Source of the DNA: JANYCD01 sp043738625
GTDB lineage: Bacteria; Pseudomonadota; Gammaproteobacteria; Burkholderiales; Rhodocyclaceae
Assembly: GCA_043738625.1 (NCBI GenBank)
Contig: JAYUFR010000065.1
Span: forward strand, 1-18,810
Direction: 5' to 3'
Length of the DNA: 18,810 nucleotides
In this document: in pieces, positions 1-7,075 of the stretch
Layout of the letters: every line of letters starts with the position of its first letter
Position numbering within the stretch: the first letter of the stretch is position 1
Made by a program: the position numbers and the translations under genes
The notes under the pieces: model-generated
What the model was told of the DNA's origin: nothing
The model's database searches: none
Seen by the model: only the letters and a program-made list of their open reading frames with translations

Positions 1-2
1 GA

Positions 3-31
3 AAGGAGTTAAGCCATTCACTTAACTCCTT
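3..31 (-). terminator. Terminator-like hairpin downstream of tRNA-Val
   Basis: There is a perfect 11-base inverted repeat (positions 3-13 and 21-31) with a 7-base loop. It begins 8 bases beyond the encoded CCA end of the tRNA gene. Read on the minus strand, the right arm ends in CCTTTC, so any U-tract is short or continues past the window edge. The position fits an intrinsic terminator for the tRNA transcript. The window edge prevents checking the U-tract. Confidence 0.6.
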
Positions 32-38
32 GATTTAT

Positions 39-115
39 TGGTAGGCGCGATTGGACTCGAACCAACGACCCCCACCATGTCAAGGTGGTGCTCTAACCAG
101 CTGAGCTACGCGCCT
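39..115 (-). tRNA. tRNA-Val (anticodon GAC), CCA encoded
   Basis: The minus strand folds as a complete tRNA. The 7-bp acceptor stem pairs AGGCGCG (115-109) with CGCGCCT, followed by discriminator A and a genome-encoded CCA (41-39). The D-arm reads TAGCTCAGCTGGTTAGAGCA. The anticodon stem CCACC/GGTGG encloses the loop TTGACAT, giving anticodon GAC for valine codons GUC/GUU. The T-arm contains GGTTCGAGTCC. The gene is intact and sits alone at the end of the purA transcription unit. I see no integrase or duplicated tRNA end beside it, although the far side lies outside the window. Confidence 0.97.
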
Positions 116-130
116 AATTAAAGGCCGCGA

Positions 131-159
131 ATTGTACCCGAAAACCCGCTGCCGGTGAG
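131..159 (-). promoter_or_regulatory. Candidate promoter for tRNA-Val
   Basis: On the minus strand a TACAAT hexamer (136-131) lies 15 bases before the tRNA 5' end. It is followed by the GC-rich stretch TCGCGGCC, the kind of discriminator seen at stringently controlled stable-RNA promoters. At 17-base spacing the -35 candidate is CTCACC (159-154), which matches TTGACA at only 3 of 6 positions. The tRNA could therefore also depend on read-through from purA and the gene between. Confidence 0.4.
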
Positions 160-177
160 GACGAAGTCGACTTGTCG

Positions 178-801
178 CTACGGCCCGGCGTCCACCTTCA
201 ACCAGATGTGGCGGTCACTGACTCCGGAGCGGGTCGAATAATTGCCGATGCCGCTGCGGTTGTCACCCTCCTGCTGGCTGCTGCCGCCCAGCGCTATCCA
301 CTCACCCAGCTTGCCGACGATGGTAGTGGAGATGCGCGTCGTGTTGACGTCGAGCGGCGACGCGTTCTGCGTGTCTTGATAGGCGCTGATTTCGAGGACC
401 ACGCGATTGTCCTTGATCGAGGGCTTGGCGTAGAAGCCAGTGCCCAGATCGCGAATCAGGACTGAATCGGAAACCACTGCGCCGACTGGTGAAATCAGTA
501 TCTGGTGCATCGGCACGACAACCGACTGGCCGACGTTGACGAATGCCTGTGCACCCTCGATCACCATGACTTGCTGGACGCTGCTGTTGCTGCCACTGCG
601 CTGCGACCCATAAACACGACCGCGCAATGCCGCATCGTCGGAGCGAATGTCGGCACCCTGCCCGCTCTGGCTGTTGTTCGCATCGATGCGAACCTGGATC
701 ATCAGGTTGCGCGGAGCAGAAGCGGCGTTTGTTTTCAGCGCGGTGAGCGTTGATCCGGCGCACAGCAGAACCAGAAAAATCCGTTTCATGGTTGCACGCA
801 T
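178..801 (-). CDS. Exported protein of unknown function, secretin-like C-terminal pattern
   Basis: This 207-residue protein has an apparent Sec signal peptide: MRATMKR, then a hydrophobic run to about residue 22 and an A-x-A-type cleavage region near NAASA (26-30), so it should be periplasmic or outer-membrane associated. Three segments resemble the strand pattern of the secretin (type II/III secretion pore) domain: an early NLMIQVRID strand, a middle segment with AFVNVGQSVVVP, and a C-terminal segment with RVVLEIS followed by TTIVGKLGEWIALGG, which recalls the secretin ending 'TTV..GxxxxLGG'. At about 180 mature residues it is far too short for a full secretin and has no visible N0/N1 domains. 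The start lies 15 bases after the purA stop, so it is probably cotranscribed. The ATG at 801 has a weak AGG about 9 bases upstream; the ATG at 789 (MKRIFL) is the alternative. The homology is my pattern reading, not a search result. Confidence 0.8.
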   Translation of the reverse strand: MRATMKRIFLVLLCAGSTLTALKTNAASAPRNLMIQVRIDANNSQSGQGADIRSDDAALRGRVYGSQRSGSNSSVQQVMVIEGAQAFVNVGQSVVVPMHQILISPVGAVVSDSVLIRDLGTGFYAKPSIKDNRVVLEISAYQDTQNASPLDVNTTRISTTIVGKLGEWIALGGSSQQEGDNRSGIGNYSTRSGVSDRHIWLKVDAGP

Positions 802-816
802 CGGTATGCGCCTGAA

Positions 817-2127
817 TTACTCGAAGGGATGCCGCAGGACGATGGTTTCTTCGCGATCCGGCCCGGTGGAGATCATGTCCACCGGCACTGCGCAGACTTC
901 TTCGATGCGTTTGAGATAGGCACGGGCCGTGGCCGGCAGGCCGTCCAGTGCCTTGACACCAACGGTGCTGGTCGTCCAGCCTGGCAGAGTTTCATATTGC
1001 GGCTCGCAGCGGGCGAGATCGTCCGCGCCCACCGGCAGGATGTCGGAAAAACCGCCGTCCAGTTTGTAGCCGGTGCAGATCTTGAGTTCTTCAACACCGT
1101 CGAGTACGTCGAGTTTGGTGACGCACAGCCCGGAAACACCGTTGATCTGGATCGAACGCTTCAATGCGGCAGCATCAAACCAGCCACAGCGCCGGGCGCG
1201 GCCGGTGGTGGCACCGAACTCATGGCCTTTGGTGGCCATGTGCTTGCCCACCGGGTCGAGCTTGTCCACTGCATCGTAGAGCTCGGTTGGGAACGGGCCG
1301 CCACCGACGCGCGTGGTGTAGGCCTTGGTGATGCCCAACACATAGTGCAGCATGCCGGGGCCGACGCCTGCACCCGCCGCCGCCGCCCCGGCGACGCAGT
1401 TGCTGGAAGTGACATACGGATAAGTGCCGTGGTCAATATCCAGCAGCGTGCCCTGCGCACCCTCAAACAGCAGATTGGCGCCGGCCTTGTGTGCGTCGTA
1501 GAGTGCACGCGGCACGTCAGCAATCATCTTCGTCATGCGTGGCGCAATGGCCAGCGTGGCGTCAAGCGTCTTTTGAAAGTCGACGATCTCGGCGCCGAAA
1601 TAATTCTTCAGCAGGAAGTTATGATATTCGAGCAGCTCGGCGAGCTTCTCGGCAAAGCGCTTGGGATACAGCAAGTCCTGCAAGCGGATGGAACGGCGCG
1701 CCACCTTGTCTTCATAAGCGGGACCGATGCCGCGCCCGGTAGTGCCGATCTTGTTGGCACCCCGCGCCAACTCGCGCGCAACGTCGATGGCCTGGTGGTA
1801 AGGCAGGATCAGCGGGCAGGCTTCCGAAATGCGGATGCGCGGTTCGGCTGCAATGCCGGCGACGGCGAGCTCTTCCAGTTCCTTGATCAGGGCTTCGGGC
1901 GAGAGCACCACACCGTTGCCGATGTAGCAGGTGACACCCTCGCGCAGAATGCCTGAAGGCACCAGATGCAGGACGGTTTTTTTGCCGGCGATGACCAGGG
2001 TGTGGCCGGCGTTGTGCCCGCCCTGGAAGCGCACCACTCCCTGAGCGTGATCGGTCAACCAGTCGACAATCTTGCCCTTGCCTTCGTCACCCCATTGCGT
2101 GCCGACGACGACTACATTCTTGGCCAT
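817..2127 (-). CDS. purA: Adenylosuccinate synthetase
   Basis: PurA joins IMP and aspartate using GTP to give adenylosuccinate, the first committed step from IMP to AMP in the cytoplasm. The 436-residue length is normal. The N-terminal phosphate loop GDEGKGK (13-19) carries the catalytic Asp14, and NAGHT (39-43) carries the catalytic His42. GTTGRGIGPAYEDK follows, then FEGAQG with TYPYVTSSN, and the C-terminal guanine-binding region with TTGRARRCGWFD and TKLDVLD. The gene begins 5 bases after the hisZ stop, with only a weak purine-rich element (AAGAAAGA) upstream, so coupling to hisZ is likely. Pairing with hisZ is metabolically sensible, because histidine synthesis consumes ATP and returns AICAR to the purine pathway. 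Nothing is missing or unusual. Confidence 0.99.
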   Translation of the reverse strand: MAKNVVVVGTQWGDEGKGKIVDWLTDHAQGVVRFQGGHNAGHTLVIAGKKTVLHLVPSGILREGVTCYIGNGVVLSPEALIKELEELAVAGIAAEPRIRISEACPLILPYHQAIDVARELARGANKIGTTGRGIGPAYEDKVARRSIRLQDLLYPKRFAEKLAELLEYHNFLLKNYFGAEIVDFQKTLDATLAIAPRMTKMIADVPRALYDAHKAGANLLFEGAQGTLLDIDHGTYPYVTSSNCVAGAAAAGAGVGPGMLHYVLGITKAYTTRVGGGPFPTELYDAVDKLDPVGKHMATKGHEFGATTGRARRCGWFDAAALKRSIQINGVSGLCVTKLDVLDGVEELKICTGYKLDGGFSDILPVGADDLARCEPQYETLPGWTTSTVGVKALDGLPATARAYLKRIEEVCAVPVDMISTGPDREETIVLRHPFE

Positions 2128-2132
2128 GCTGT

Positions 2133-3284
2133 TCAGTCTTTCTTGAGGGGTTCTACGGACCAGGCGCTGCCACTATGCACCAGACAACGGTCACAGCCGG
2201 CTTCATGCCAGGTGCCTTCATGCCCGGGCAGGGCATGCATGACGATTTCGCCTTGCTCGCGCAGGCGTTTTACTGCTGCCTGCAATTGTTTGTCATCGCC
2301 CGATGGTGCCAGGATCGCACCTTTGGCCGAATACCCGTTTGCCATGCGCGCCAACTCGCGCAGATCCATGGAAAAACCGGTTGCAGGACGGGCACGGCCA
2401 TAGGCCTTGCCCACCATGTCATAACGTCCGCCCAGCGCCAGGGCGCTTGATGCACCATCGCCGTAGGCAGCGAACACGATGCCGCTGTGATAGTGATAGC
2501 CACGCAGATCGGATAAGTCAAAGCTCACCGGCAAATCGGAAAGCGCGGCAGCGAGTCGTTGCAGTTCGTCAAGCGTCGGGCCGACTTCAAGCGGCAATCG
2601 GCTGCGTGCCTGCGCCAGCACTTCAGCACCGCCGTAGAGGTCTGGCAAGGCCAGCAATGCAGAGCGATACGGTTCCGCAGCGCCTTGCACCAACGCGCGC
2701 AGTGTCGGCACATCCTTGGCCTGTAGCGCGGAGAAAACACTCTCTTCGCGTTCGGCATCGAAGCCGGCGGCAGCAGTGAGAACCCGGAACAGGCCGACAT
2801 GGCCGAGATCAATGCGTGTGGTGCTCAGCCCTGCAAGTTGCAGTGCTTCGGCAAGCAGACGGATGATTTCGATATCGGCCTCAAGCCCACTGTGGCCATA
2901 AAGTTCAGCGCCGATTTGCAGCGGCTCGCGCGTCGCGGTAAAGCCAGCCGGCAAAGTGTGCAGCACACTGCCGCAGTAGCAAAGGCGGGTAACGCCCTCG
3001 CGGTTGAGCAGATGTGCATCAATGCGCGCCACCTGCGGCGTGATGTCCGCACGAATGCCCATGGTACGGCCCGAGAGCTGATCGACCAATTTAAAGGTGC
3101 GCAGATCGAGATCACGCCCACTGCCGATCAGCAGCGAATCCACATATTCGAGCAGTGGCGGCATGACGAATTGGTAACCGCGACATTCGAAGGCGTCGAG
3201 CAGGCGACGACGCAGGGCTTCTACCCGCCGCGCCTCGACCGGCAGAATATCTTCGATGGCTTCGGGCAACATCCAGCGCATCAT
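2133..3284 (-). CDS. hisZ: ATP phosphoribosyltransferase regulatory subunit
   Basis: HisZ is a catalytically inactive paralogue of histidyl-tRNA synthetase. It combines with the short form of HisG into the hetero-octameric enzyme for the first step of histidine synthesis and carries histidine feedback sensing. The 383-residue product shows the family opening RWMLPEAIEDILP, the stretch RTFKLVDQLSGR with RADITPQVARIDAH, and a late GGRYDMVGKAYGR segment in place of the synthetase histidine signature. The start overlaps the DUF2065 stop by 4 bases (ATGA). A second ATG directly follows, so the protein may begin at either. The presence of HisZ predicts a short HisG elsewhere in the genome. The true synthetase hisS lies in the same cluster and is clearly distinct, since it keeps motif 2 and the LVRGLDYY signature. 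Confidence 0.96.
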   Translation of the reverse strand: MMRWMLPEAIEDILPVEARRVEALRRRLLDAFECRGYQFVMPPLLEYVDSLLIGSGRDLDLRTFKLVDQLSGRTMGIRADITPQVARIDAHLLNREGVTRLCYCGSVLHTLPAGFTATREPLQIGAELYGHSGLEADIEIIRLLAEALQLAGLSTTRIDLGHVGLFRVLTAAAGFDAEREESVFSALQAKDVPTLRALVQGAAEPYRSALLALPDLYGGAEVLAQARSRLPLEVGPTLDELQRLAAALSDLPVSFDLSDLRGYHYHSGIVFAAYGDGASSALALGGRYDMVGKAYGRARPATGFSMDLRELARMANGYSAKGAILAPSGDDKQLQAAVKRLREQGEIVMHALPGHEGTWHEAGCDRCLVHSGSAWSVEPLKKD

Positions 3285-3466
3285 CTCGCCACCATCAGGA
3301 TAATGATACCGGCCAACATCGAGGTCAGGCCGATGAAGCGAATCTGTCCGTCGGTCAACTCGGTCACCCGGCGAAAAGTCTCGCGCCAGATGCGCGGCGC
3401 CAGGAAAGGCATGAAGCCCTCAATCACCAGCATCAGCGCCAACGCCAGAAAAAAGGTCGATGCCAT
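3281..3466 (-). CDS. DUF2065 family small inner-membrane protein (YjeT-like)
   Basis: This 61-residue protein has two hydrophobic segments (about residues 3-22 and 43-59) joined by a basic/polar loop containing PRIWRETFRRV and LTDGQIRFIG. That is the characteristic arrangement of the DUF2065 family, found next to hflC or purA in many proteobacteria (yjeT in E. coli). Its molecular role is not established. It lies 8 bases after hflC and shares the 4-base ATGA overlap with hisZ, so it is translated as part of the hflK-hflC-hisZ-purA unit. The gene is intact despite its size. The neighbourhood suggests a link with the HflKC/FtsH membrane complex, but that is inference. Confidence 0.92.
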   Translation of the reverse strand: MASTFFLALALMLVIEGFMPFLAPRIWRETFRRVTELTDGQIRFIGLTSMLAGIIILMVAR

Positions 3467-3474
3467 GGCAAAGA

Positions 3475-4353
3475 CTACTTGCCGCCTTTGCCTGAGTTCT
3501 TCAGATACTTGAAGAATTCGGAGTTGGGTTCCACCACCAGCACATCGCTCTTGCTCTTGAAACTGTTGCGATAGGCTTCGAGGCTGCGATAGAAGGAGTA
3601 GAACTCCGGATTCTTGCCAAACGCCTGGGCATAGATCGCCGACGACTTGGCGTCACCTTCGCCCTTGGTCTTCTGCGCATCGCGATAAGCCTCGGCAATG
3701 ATCACTTCACGCTGTTTGTCAGCATCGGCGCGGATTTTTTCGGCGTCGGCCGAACCCTGCGAACGCAATTCGTTGGCGACACGCTTGCGTTCCGATTCCA
3801 TGCGGCGATAGACCGACTCCGAAACCTCCGCCGGCAACTCAACGCGCTTCAGGCGAACGTCGACAATCTGTACACCAATGTTGCGCATGTCGACATCTGC
3901 CTTGCGCTGTACCTCGGACATGATCTTGTCACGTTCGCCGGAGATCACATCGTGCACAGTGCGCTTGCCGAACTCCTCGCGCAGGCCCGCATTCACAGTC
4001 TGCGACAACCGGGTACGCGCCACTTCCTCGTCACCAGCGACCGAAATGTAGTACTGACGTACATCACTGATGCGCCACTTGATAAACGAATCAACCAATA
4101 CCGGCTTTTTCTCGGCGGTGAGAAAACTCTCCGGTTCGGGAGAGTCGTAGGTCAGCAAGCGTTTGTCGAAGAGTCGAACGTTCTGGATCAGCGGCCATTT
4201 AAAAGCCAGGCCGGGCTCCTTGATCACTTCCTTGATTTCACCAAGCTGGAAAATGATTGCCCACTCACGCTGATCGACGGTGAACACCGTCATGGCAAAC
4301 ACCACCATCAGGCCAAAGATGAACGACACGATAAATGAAAGATGGCGGCGCAT
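3475..4353 (-). CDS. hflC: HflC, regulator of FtsH protease
   Basis: HflC is an SPFH/prohibitin-family protein anchored in the inner membrane. With HflK it forms a large periplasmic cage around the AAA protease FtsH and modulates its access to membrane substrates. The 292-residue product has one N-terminal membrane anchor (about residues 5-26), then the SPFH core (WAIIFQLGEIKEVIKEPGLAFK onward, including RLLTYDSPEPE), then a charged helical region with ESERKRVANELRSQG and ADAEKIRADADKQRE. It ends with FYSFYRSLEAYRNSF and a basic glycine-rich tail. The start shares one base with the hflK stop (TGATG), so the two partners are probably made in matched amounts. Confidence 0.98.
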   Translation of the reverse strand: MRRHLSFIVSFIFGLMVVFAMTVFTVDQREWAIIFQLGEIKEVIKEPGLAFKWPLIQNVRLFDKRLLTYDSPEPESFLTAEKKPVLVDSFIKWRISDVRQYYISVAGDEEVARTRLSQTVNAGLREEFGKRTVHDVISGERDKIMSEVQRKADVDMRNIGVQIVDVRLKRVELPAEVSESVYRRMESERKRVANELRSQGSADAEKIRADADKQREVIIAEAYRDAQKTKGEGDAKSSAIYAQAFGKNPEFYSFYRSLEAYRNSFKSKSDVLVVEPNSEFFKYLKNSGKGGK

Positions 4354-5591
4354 CAGCGGTCTCCCCGATCACGTGAGTCAAGCGAGGAACGGGAACGATA
4401 GTCACCGGGAGTCGGCACTTTCTCCAGTTGCGGCGGAACTTCGCCAGACACGGCCGCGGATGCTGTTCCGGAGCGCACCGGCGCTTGATCCGGGACGACG
4501 GCAGTTGCTGCCGGGGCACCCGCAGCCTGCATCAGCTTGTCGAGCGGCAGATAAAGGAGGTTGTTGTTGCCCTTGCCGTCCACCATGACCTTGCTGGTGT
4601 TGGAATAGATTTGCTGCATGGTATCGAGGTACATCCGGCTGCGCATCACGCCCGGCGCCTTGTCGTATTCCACCAAAATCTGATTGAAGCGCGAGGCATC
4701 GCCCACCGCAGTATTGATCACTCGGCCCTTGTAGCCTGCGGCTTCCTCAATCAGACGCGCGGCAGTACCGCGTGCTTTTGGCACTACATCGTTGGCATAG
4801 GCCTGGCCTTCATTCTTTTGCCGGTCGCGATCCTGACTGGCCTTGACCGCATCCTCGAACGCGGCCTGCACCTGCTCGGGCGGTTGCACGCTTTGCATGG
4901 TCACCGTACGAATCTGAATACCGGTTTCGTAGCGATCGAGAATTTCCTGCATCAGCTTGGTGGTGTTGGCGGCGATCACGTCGCGGCCTTCGAACAGCAC
5001 GAAGTCCATTTTGCTTTTCCCGACGACTTCGCGGATCGCGGTCTCGGCGGCCTGCACAACGGTGTCTTCGGGGCGCTTGTTCTTGAAAATGTAGTTCTTT
5101 GGATCCTTGAGCAGATACTGCACTGCGAACTGGACACTGACGATGTTTTCATCGTCAGTCAGCATCAGCGCTTCTTTCAGTACCTTGTTCTTCTCCGAAC
5201 CGCGATAGCCGACTTCGACGGTTCTCACGCCGGACAGATTGACCACTTCATGGCTCTGGATCGGCCACGGCAGACGCCAGCGCAAGCCAGGATCCGTGGT
5301 TTCCTTGTAACGGCCGAACTGAAGCACGACTCCGCGCTGACTTGCGTCGACGATATAAAAACCACTGGCAAGCCACACTACGGCAACCAGCATGGCCAGC
5401 AGACCAATGCCGCCGCCGAATTGGCGGGGACTGATGGAAGGTGGCGATCCGCCGCCCTGTCCGCCATTTCCGCCGCGGCCAAACAATCCTGAAAGCCGAC
5501 GGTTGAAGTCGCGCCACAAGTCTTCAAGATCGGGCGGGCCACCTTTGTTGCCGCCGGGACCTTTGCCCCAGCCGTTGTCGTTCAATGACAT
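4353..5591 (-). CDS. hflK: HflK, regulator of FtsH protease
   Basis: HflK is the SPFH-family partner of HflC in the membrane complex that surrounds FtsH. The 412-residue product starts MSLNDNGWGKGPGG, the normal family opening. It has a Gly/Pro-rich cytoplasmic N-terminus with PPDLEDLWRDFNRRL, a membrane segment at about residues 59-80, then the SPFH domain (GVVLQFGRYKETTDPGLRWRLPWPI) and a helical segment ending in YLDTMQQIYSNTSKVMVDGK. A variable Ala/Pro-rich and charged tail closes it. An in-frame ATG six codons upstream (5609) lacks a ribosome binding site and is not family-like. The chosen start has GGAA five bases upstream. The gene follows hflX after a 30-base gap. Confidence 0.97.
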   Translation of the reverse strand: MSLNDNGWGKGPGGNKGGPPDLEDLWRDFNRRLSGLFGRGGNGGQGGGSPPSISPRQFGGGIGLLAMLVAVVWLASGFYIVDASQRGVVLQFGRYKETTDPGLRWRLPWPIQSHEVVNLSGVRTVEVGYRGSEKNKVLKEALMLTDDENIVSVQFAVQYLLKDPKNYIFKNKRPEDTVVQAAETAIREVVGKSKMDFVLFEGRDVIAANTTKLMQEILDRYETGIQIRTVTMQSVQPPEQVQAAFEDAVKASQDRDRQKNEGQAYANDVVPKARGTAARLIEEAAGYKGRVINTAVGDASRFNQILVEYDKAPGVMRSRMYLDTMQQIYSNTSKVMVDGKGNNNLLYLPLDKLMQAAGAPAATAVVPDQAPVRSGTASAAVSGEVPPQLEKVPTPGDYRSRSSLDSRDRGDR

Positions 5592-5596
5592 CAGTA

Positions 5597-5600
5597 TTCC
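5597..5600 (-). promoter_or_regulatory. Ribosome binding site deciding the hflK start
   Basis: The minus strand reads GGAA five bases before the ATG at 5591. The alternative ATG at 5609 is preceded by CAAACGAACCC with no purine-rich element, so the downstream start is preferred. Confidence 0.6.
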
Positions 5601-5621
5601 GGTAATCATGGGTTCGTTTGA

Positions 5622-6734
5622 TCAGGCTGCATCAGCATGGGTGGTGTGTTCGCGGGCAATTTCAGCCAGGGATTCGCGCAGTAATTCGAGACCGGCGCCG
5701 GTGCGGGCGCTGACACGAATGCGCGCAAGTTTACCATGTTCGTCGCGCTCGACTCCCGCACTTGCCGCCGTTGCATCGATCTTGTTCCAGACCACAATCT
5801 GCGGCACTGCGCCGGCGCCAATTTCACCTAGCACCTCTGCCACGGCTTGCATCTGCTGGTCGCGATCAGGACTCGCCGAATCGACCACGTGCAACAACAG
5901 ATCTGCCTGAGTGGTTTCTTCCAGTGTCGCACGGAAAGCCGCAACCAGCGAATGCGGCAAATTGCGAATAAACCCAACGGTATCCGAGATGACGACCTGG
6001 CCTGCATCGGCAATATAGAGACGCCGCGTCGTGGTATCGAGCGTGGCAAACAACTGGTCGGCGGCATAAGCCCCGGCTTTGGTCAGCGCATTGAACAAGG
6101 TGCTCTTGCCGGCATTGGTGTAACCCACCAGCGACACGGAAAGAACATCACCGCGCATGCGCGACTTGCGCCGCACCGTGCGCTGCCGCACGAACTGCTT
6201 CAGGCGTTCCTTCAGCAAGGAGACGCGCTTGCCAAGCAGACGGCGGTCGGTCTCAAGCTGGGTTTCGCCCGGACCACGCAGGCCGATGCCGCCCTTCTGC
6301 CGCTCAAGGTGCGTCCAGCCACGCACCAAACGGGTAGCCAGATACTGAAGCTGCGCCAACTCAACCTGAAGCTTGCCCTCATGACTGCGCGCGCGTAGCG
6401 CGAATATGTCGAGAATCAGACCGGTGCGATCGATCACGCGTCGCTCCAGCGCGCGCTCCAGATTGCGCTGCTGTGCCGGTGACAATTCATGGTTGAAAAG
6501 GATGACATCCGCGTCATGCAGCCTGGCGGCTTCACCGATTTCGGTGACCTTGCCCTTGCCAGCGTAAGTTGCGGAATCCGGCCGGCTGCGTTTACCGGAG
6601 ATGATCACTTTGGGCGCTGCGCCGGCACTGGTGGCCAGCAATTTGAACTCATCCAGACGCTCGGCATAGTCGCCGTCGCCGAAATCAAGCTGGACCAGAA
6701 CGGCGCTTTCGCCAGTGGCCGGGCGGTCAAACAT
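5622..6734 (-). CDS. hflX: GTPase HflX, ribosome-splitting factor
   Basis: HflX is a translational GTPase of the Obg-HflX superfamily that binds the 50S subunit and splits stalled or stressed 70S ribosomes. The 370-residue protein has the N-terminal nucleotide-binding HflX domain, including the glycine-rich motif GGIGLRGPGETQLE (148-161), then a basic linker helix. The G domain follows: G1 GYTNAGKS (204-211), G3 DTVGF (251-255), G4 NKID (317-320) and a G5-like VSART. It sits in the classical hfq-hflX-hflK-hflC order. The start region is odd: a 9-base sequence containing the ATG is repeated in tandem, so a second out-of-frame ATG lies 10 bases upstream (see findings). Neither ATG has a good Shine-Dalgarno sequence. 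Confidence 0.97.
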   Translation of the reverse strand: MFDRPATGESAVLVQLDFGDGDYAERLDEFKLLATSAGAAPKVIISGKRSRPDSATYAGKGKVTEIGEAARLHDADVILFNHELSPAQQRNLERALERRVIDRTGLILDIFALRARSHEGKLQVELAQLQYLATRLVRGWTHLERQKGGIGLRGPGETQLETDRRLLGKRVSLLKERLKQFVRQRTVRRKSRMRGDVLSVSLVGYTNAGKSTLFNALTKAGAYAADQLFATLDTTTRRLYIADAGQVVISDTVGFIRNLPHSLVAAFRATLEETTQADLLLHVVDSASPDRDQQMQAVAEVLGEIGAGAVPQIVVWNKIDATAASAGVERDEHGKLARIRVSARTGAGLELLRESLAEIAREHTTHADAA

Positions 6735-6749
6735 CAGAGAACATCAGAA

Positions 6750-6763
6750 AGCGCCGTAGCGCC
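6750..6763 (-). other. Small UNCG-tetraloop hairpin between hfq and hflX
   Basis: The minus-strand RNA GGCGC-UACG-GCGCU forms a 5-bp stem (four G-C pairs and one G-U) closed by a C-UACG-G tetraloop, the very stable UNCG class. Only UUUC follows, so it is at best a weak terminator. It could instead protect the hfq message end or tune hflX expression. It lies 6 bases after the hfq stop. Confidence 0.4.
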
Positions 6764-6769
6764 AAGCCG

Positions 6770-7006
6770 TCACTCTTCTTCTGTTTCCTGAGGAAGGCTG
6801 ACCGGCCGCGCCGGCACGACGGTGGAAATTGCGTGCTTGTAGACCATTTGCGTAACCGTGTTCTTGAGCAGCACCACGTACTGGTCGAAAGATTCGACCT
6901 GACCTTGCAGCTTGATGCCGTTGACCAGATAAATGGACACCGGAATATGCTCGCGGCGGAGCGCATTCAAAAACGGGTCTTGTAAAAGTTGCCCTTTGTT
7001 ACTCAT
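6770..7006 (-). CDS. hfq: RNA chaperone Hfq
   Basis: Hfq is a hexameric Sm-like protein that binds small RNAs and U-rich or A-rich RNA segments to promote sRNA-mRNA pairing. The 78-residue product has the family N-terminus MSNKGQLLQDPFLNALRRE, an Sm1 region with VSIYLVNGIKLQGQVESFD and an Sm2 region with VYKHAISTVVPARPV. The proximal-face YKH motif is at 56-58. The rim patch reads RREH (17-20), so the third arginine of E. coli is a histidine here. The disordered tail is very short but ends in the acidic tip ETEEE, the part known in E. coli to displace RNA. An in-frame ATG 11 codons upstream is rejected, because the family start and an AAGGTG ribosome binding site six bases upstream define the ATG at 7006. 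Confidence 0.99.
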   Translation of the reverse strand: MSNKGQLLQDPFLNALRREHIPVSIYLVNGIKLQGQVESFDQYVVLLKNTVTQMVYKHAISTVVPARPVSLPQETEEE

Positions 7007-7012
7007 GGATAG

Positions 7013-7018
7013 CACCTT
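7013..7018 (-). promoter_or_regulatory. Ribosome binding site of hfq
   Basis: AAGGTG on the minus strand lies six bases before the hfq ATG at 7006. It is one of the few clear Shine-Dalgarno sequences in the window. It fits independent, strong translation of hfq after the 69-base gap behind der. I found no convincing -35/-10 pair in that gap. Confidence 0.75.
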
Positions 7019-7075
7019 GTTTTGATACCGAGCAAACACTTTAATCGATTTTCCGGCGTGATGCCACTTTGGAGG

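Noticed and set aside
3..13. AAGGAGTT on the plus strand as a ribosome binding site
   Set aside because: No start codon follows at a useful distance. The sequence is better explained as one arm of the terminator hairpin.
39..115. tRNA-Val as an integration site for a mobile element
   Set aside because: No integrase, direct repeat of the tRNA end or composition change is visible, and the outer side is beyond the window.
829..1956. 375-codon open frame on the plus strand opposite purA
   Set aside because: It is the antisense of a clearly conserved PurA. The translation has no recognisable motif and the length is expected from GC-rich codon bias.
4428..5492. 354-codon plus-strand frame opposite hflK
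   Set aside because: The reverse frame is a full-length conserved HflK. The antisense product lacks domains and a credible start context.
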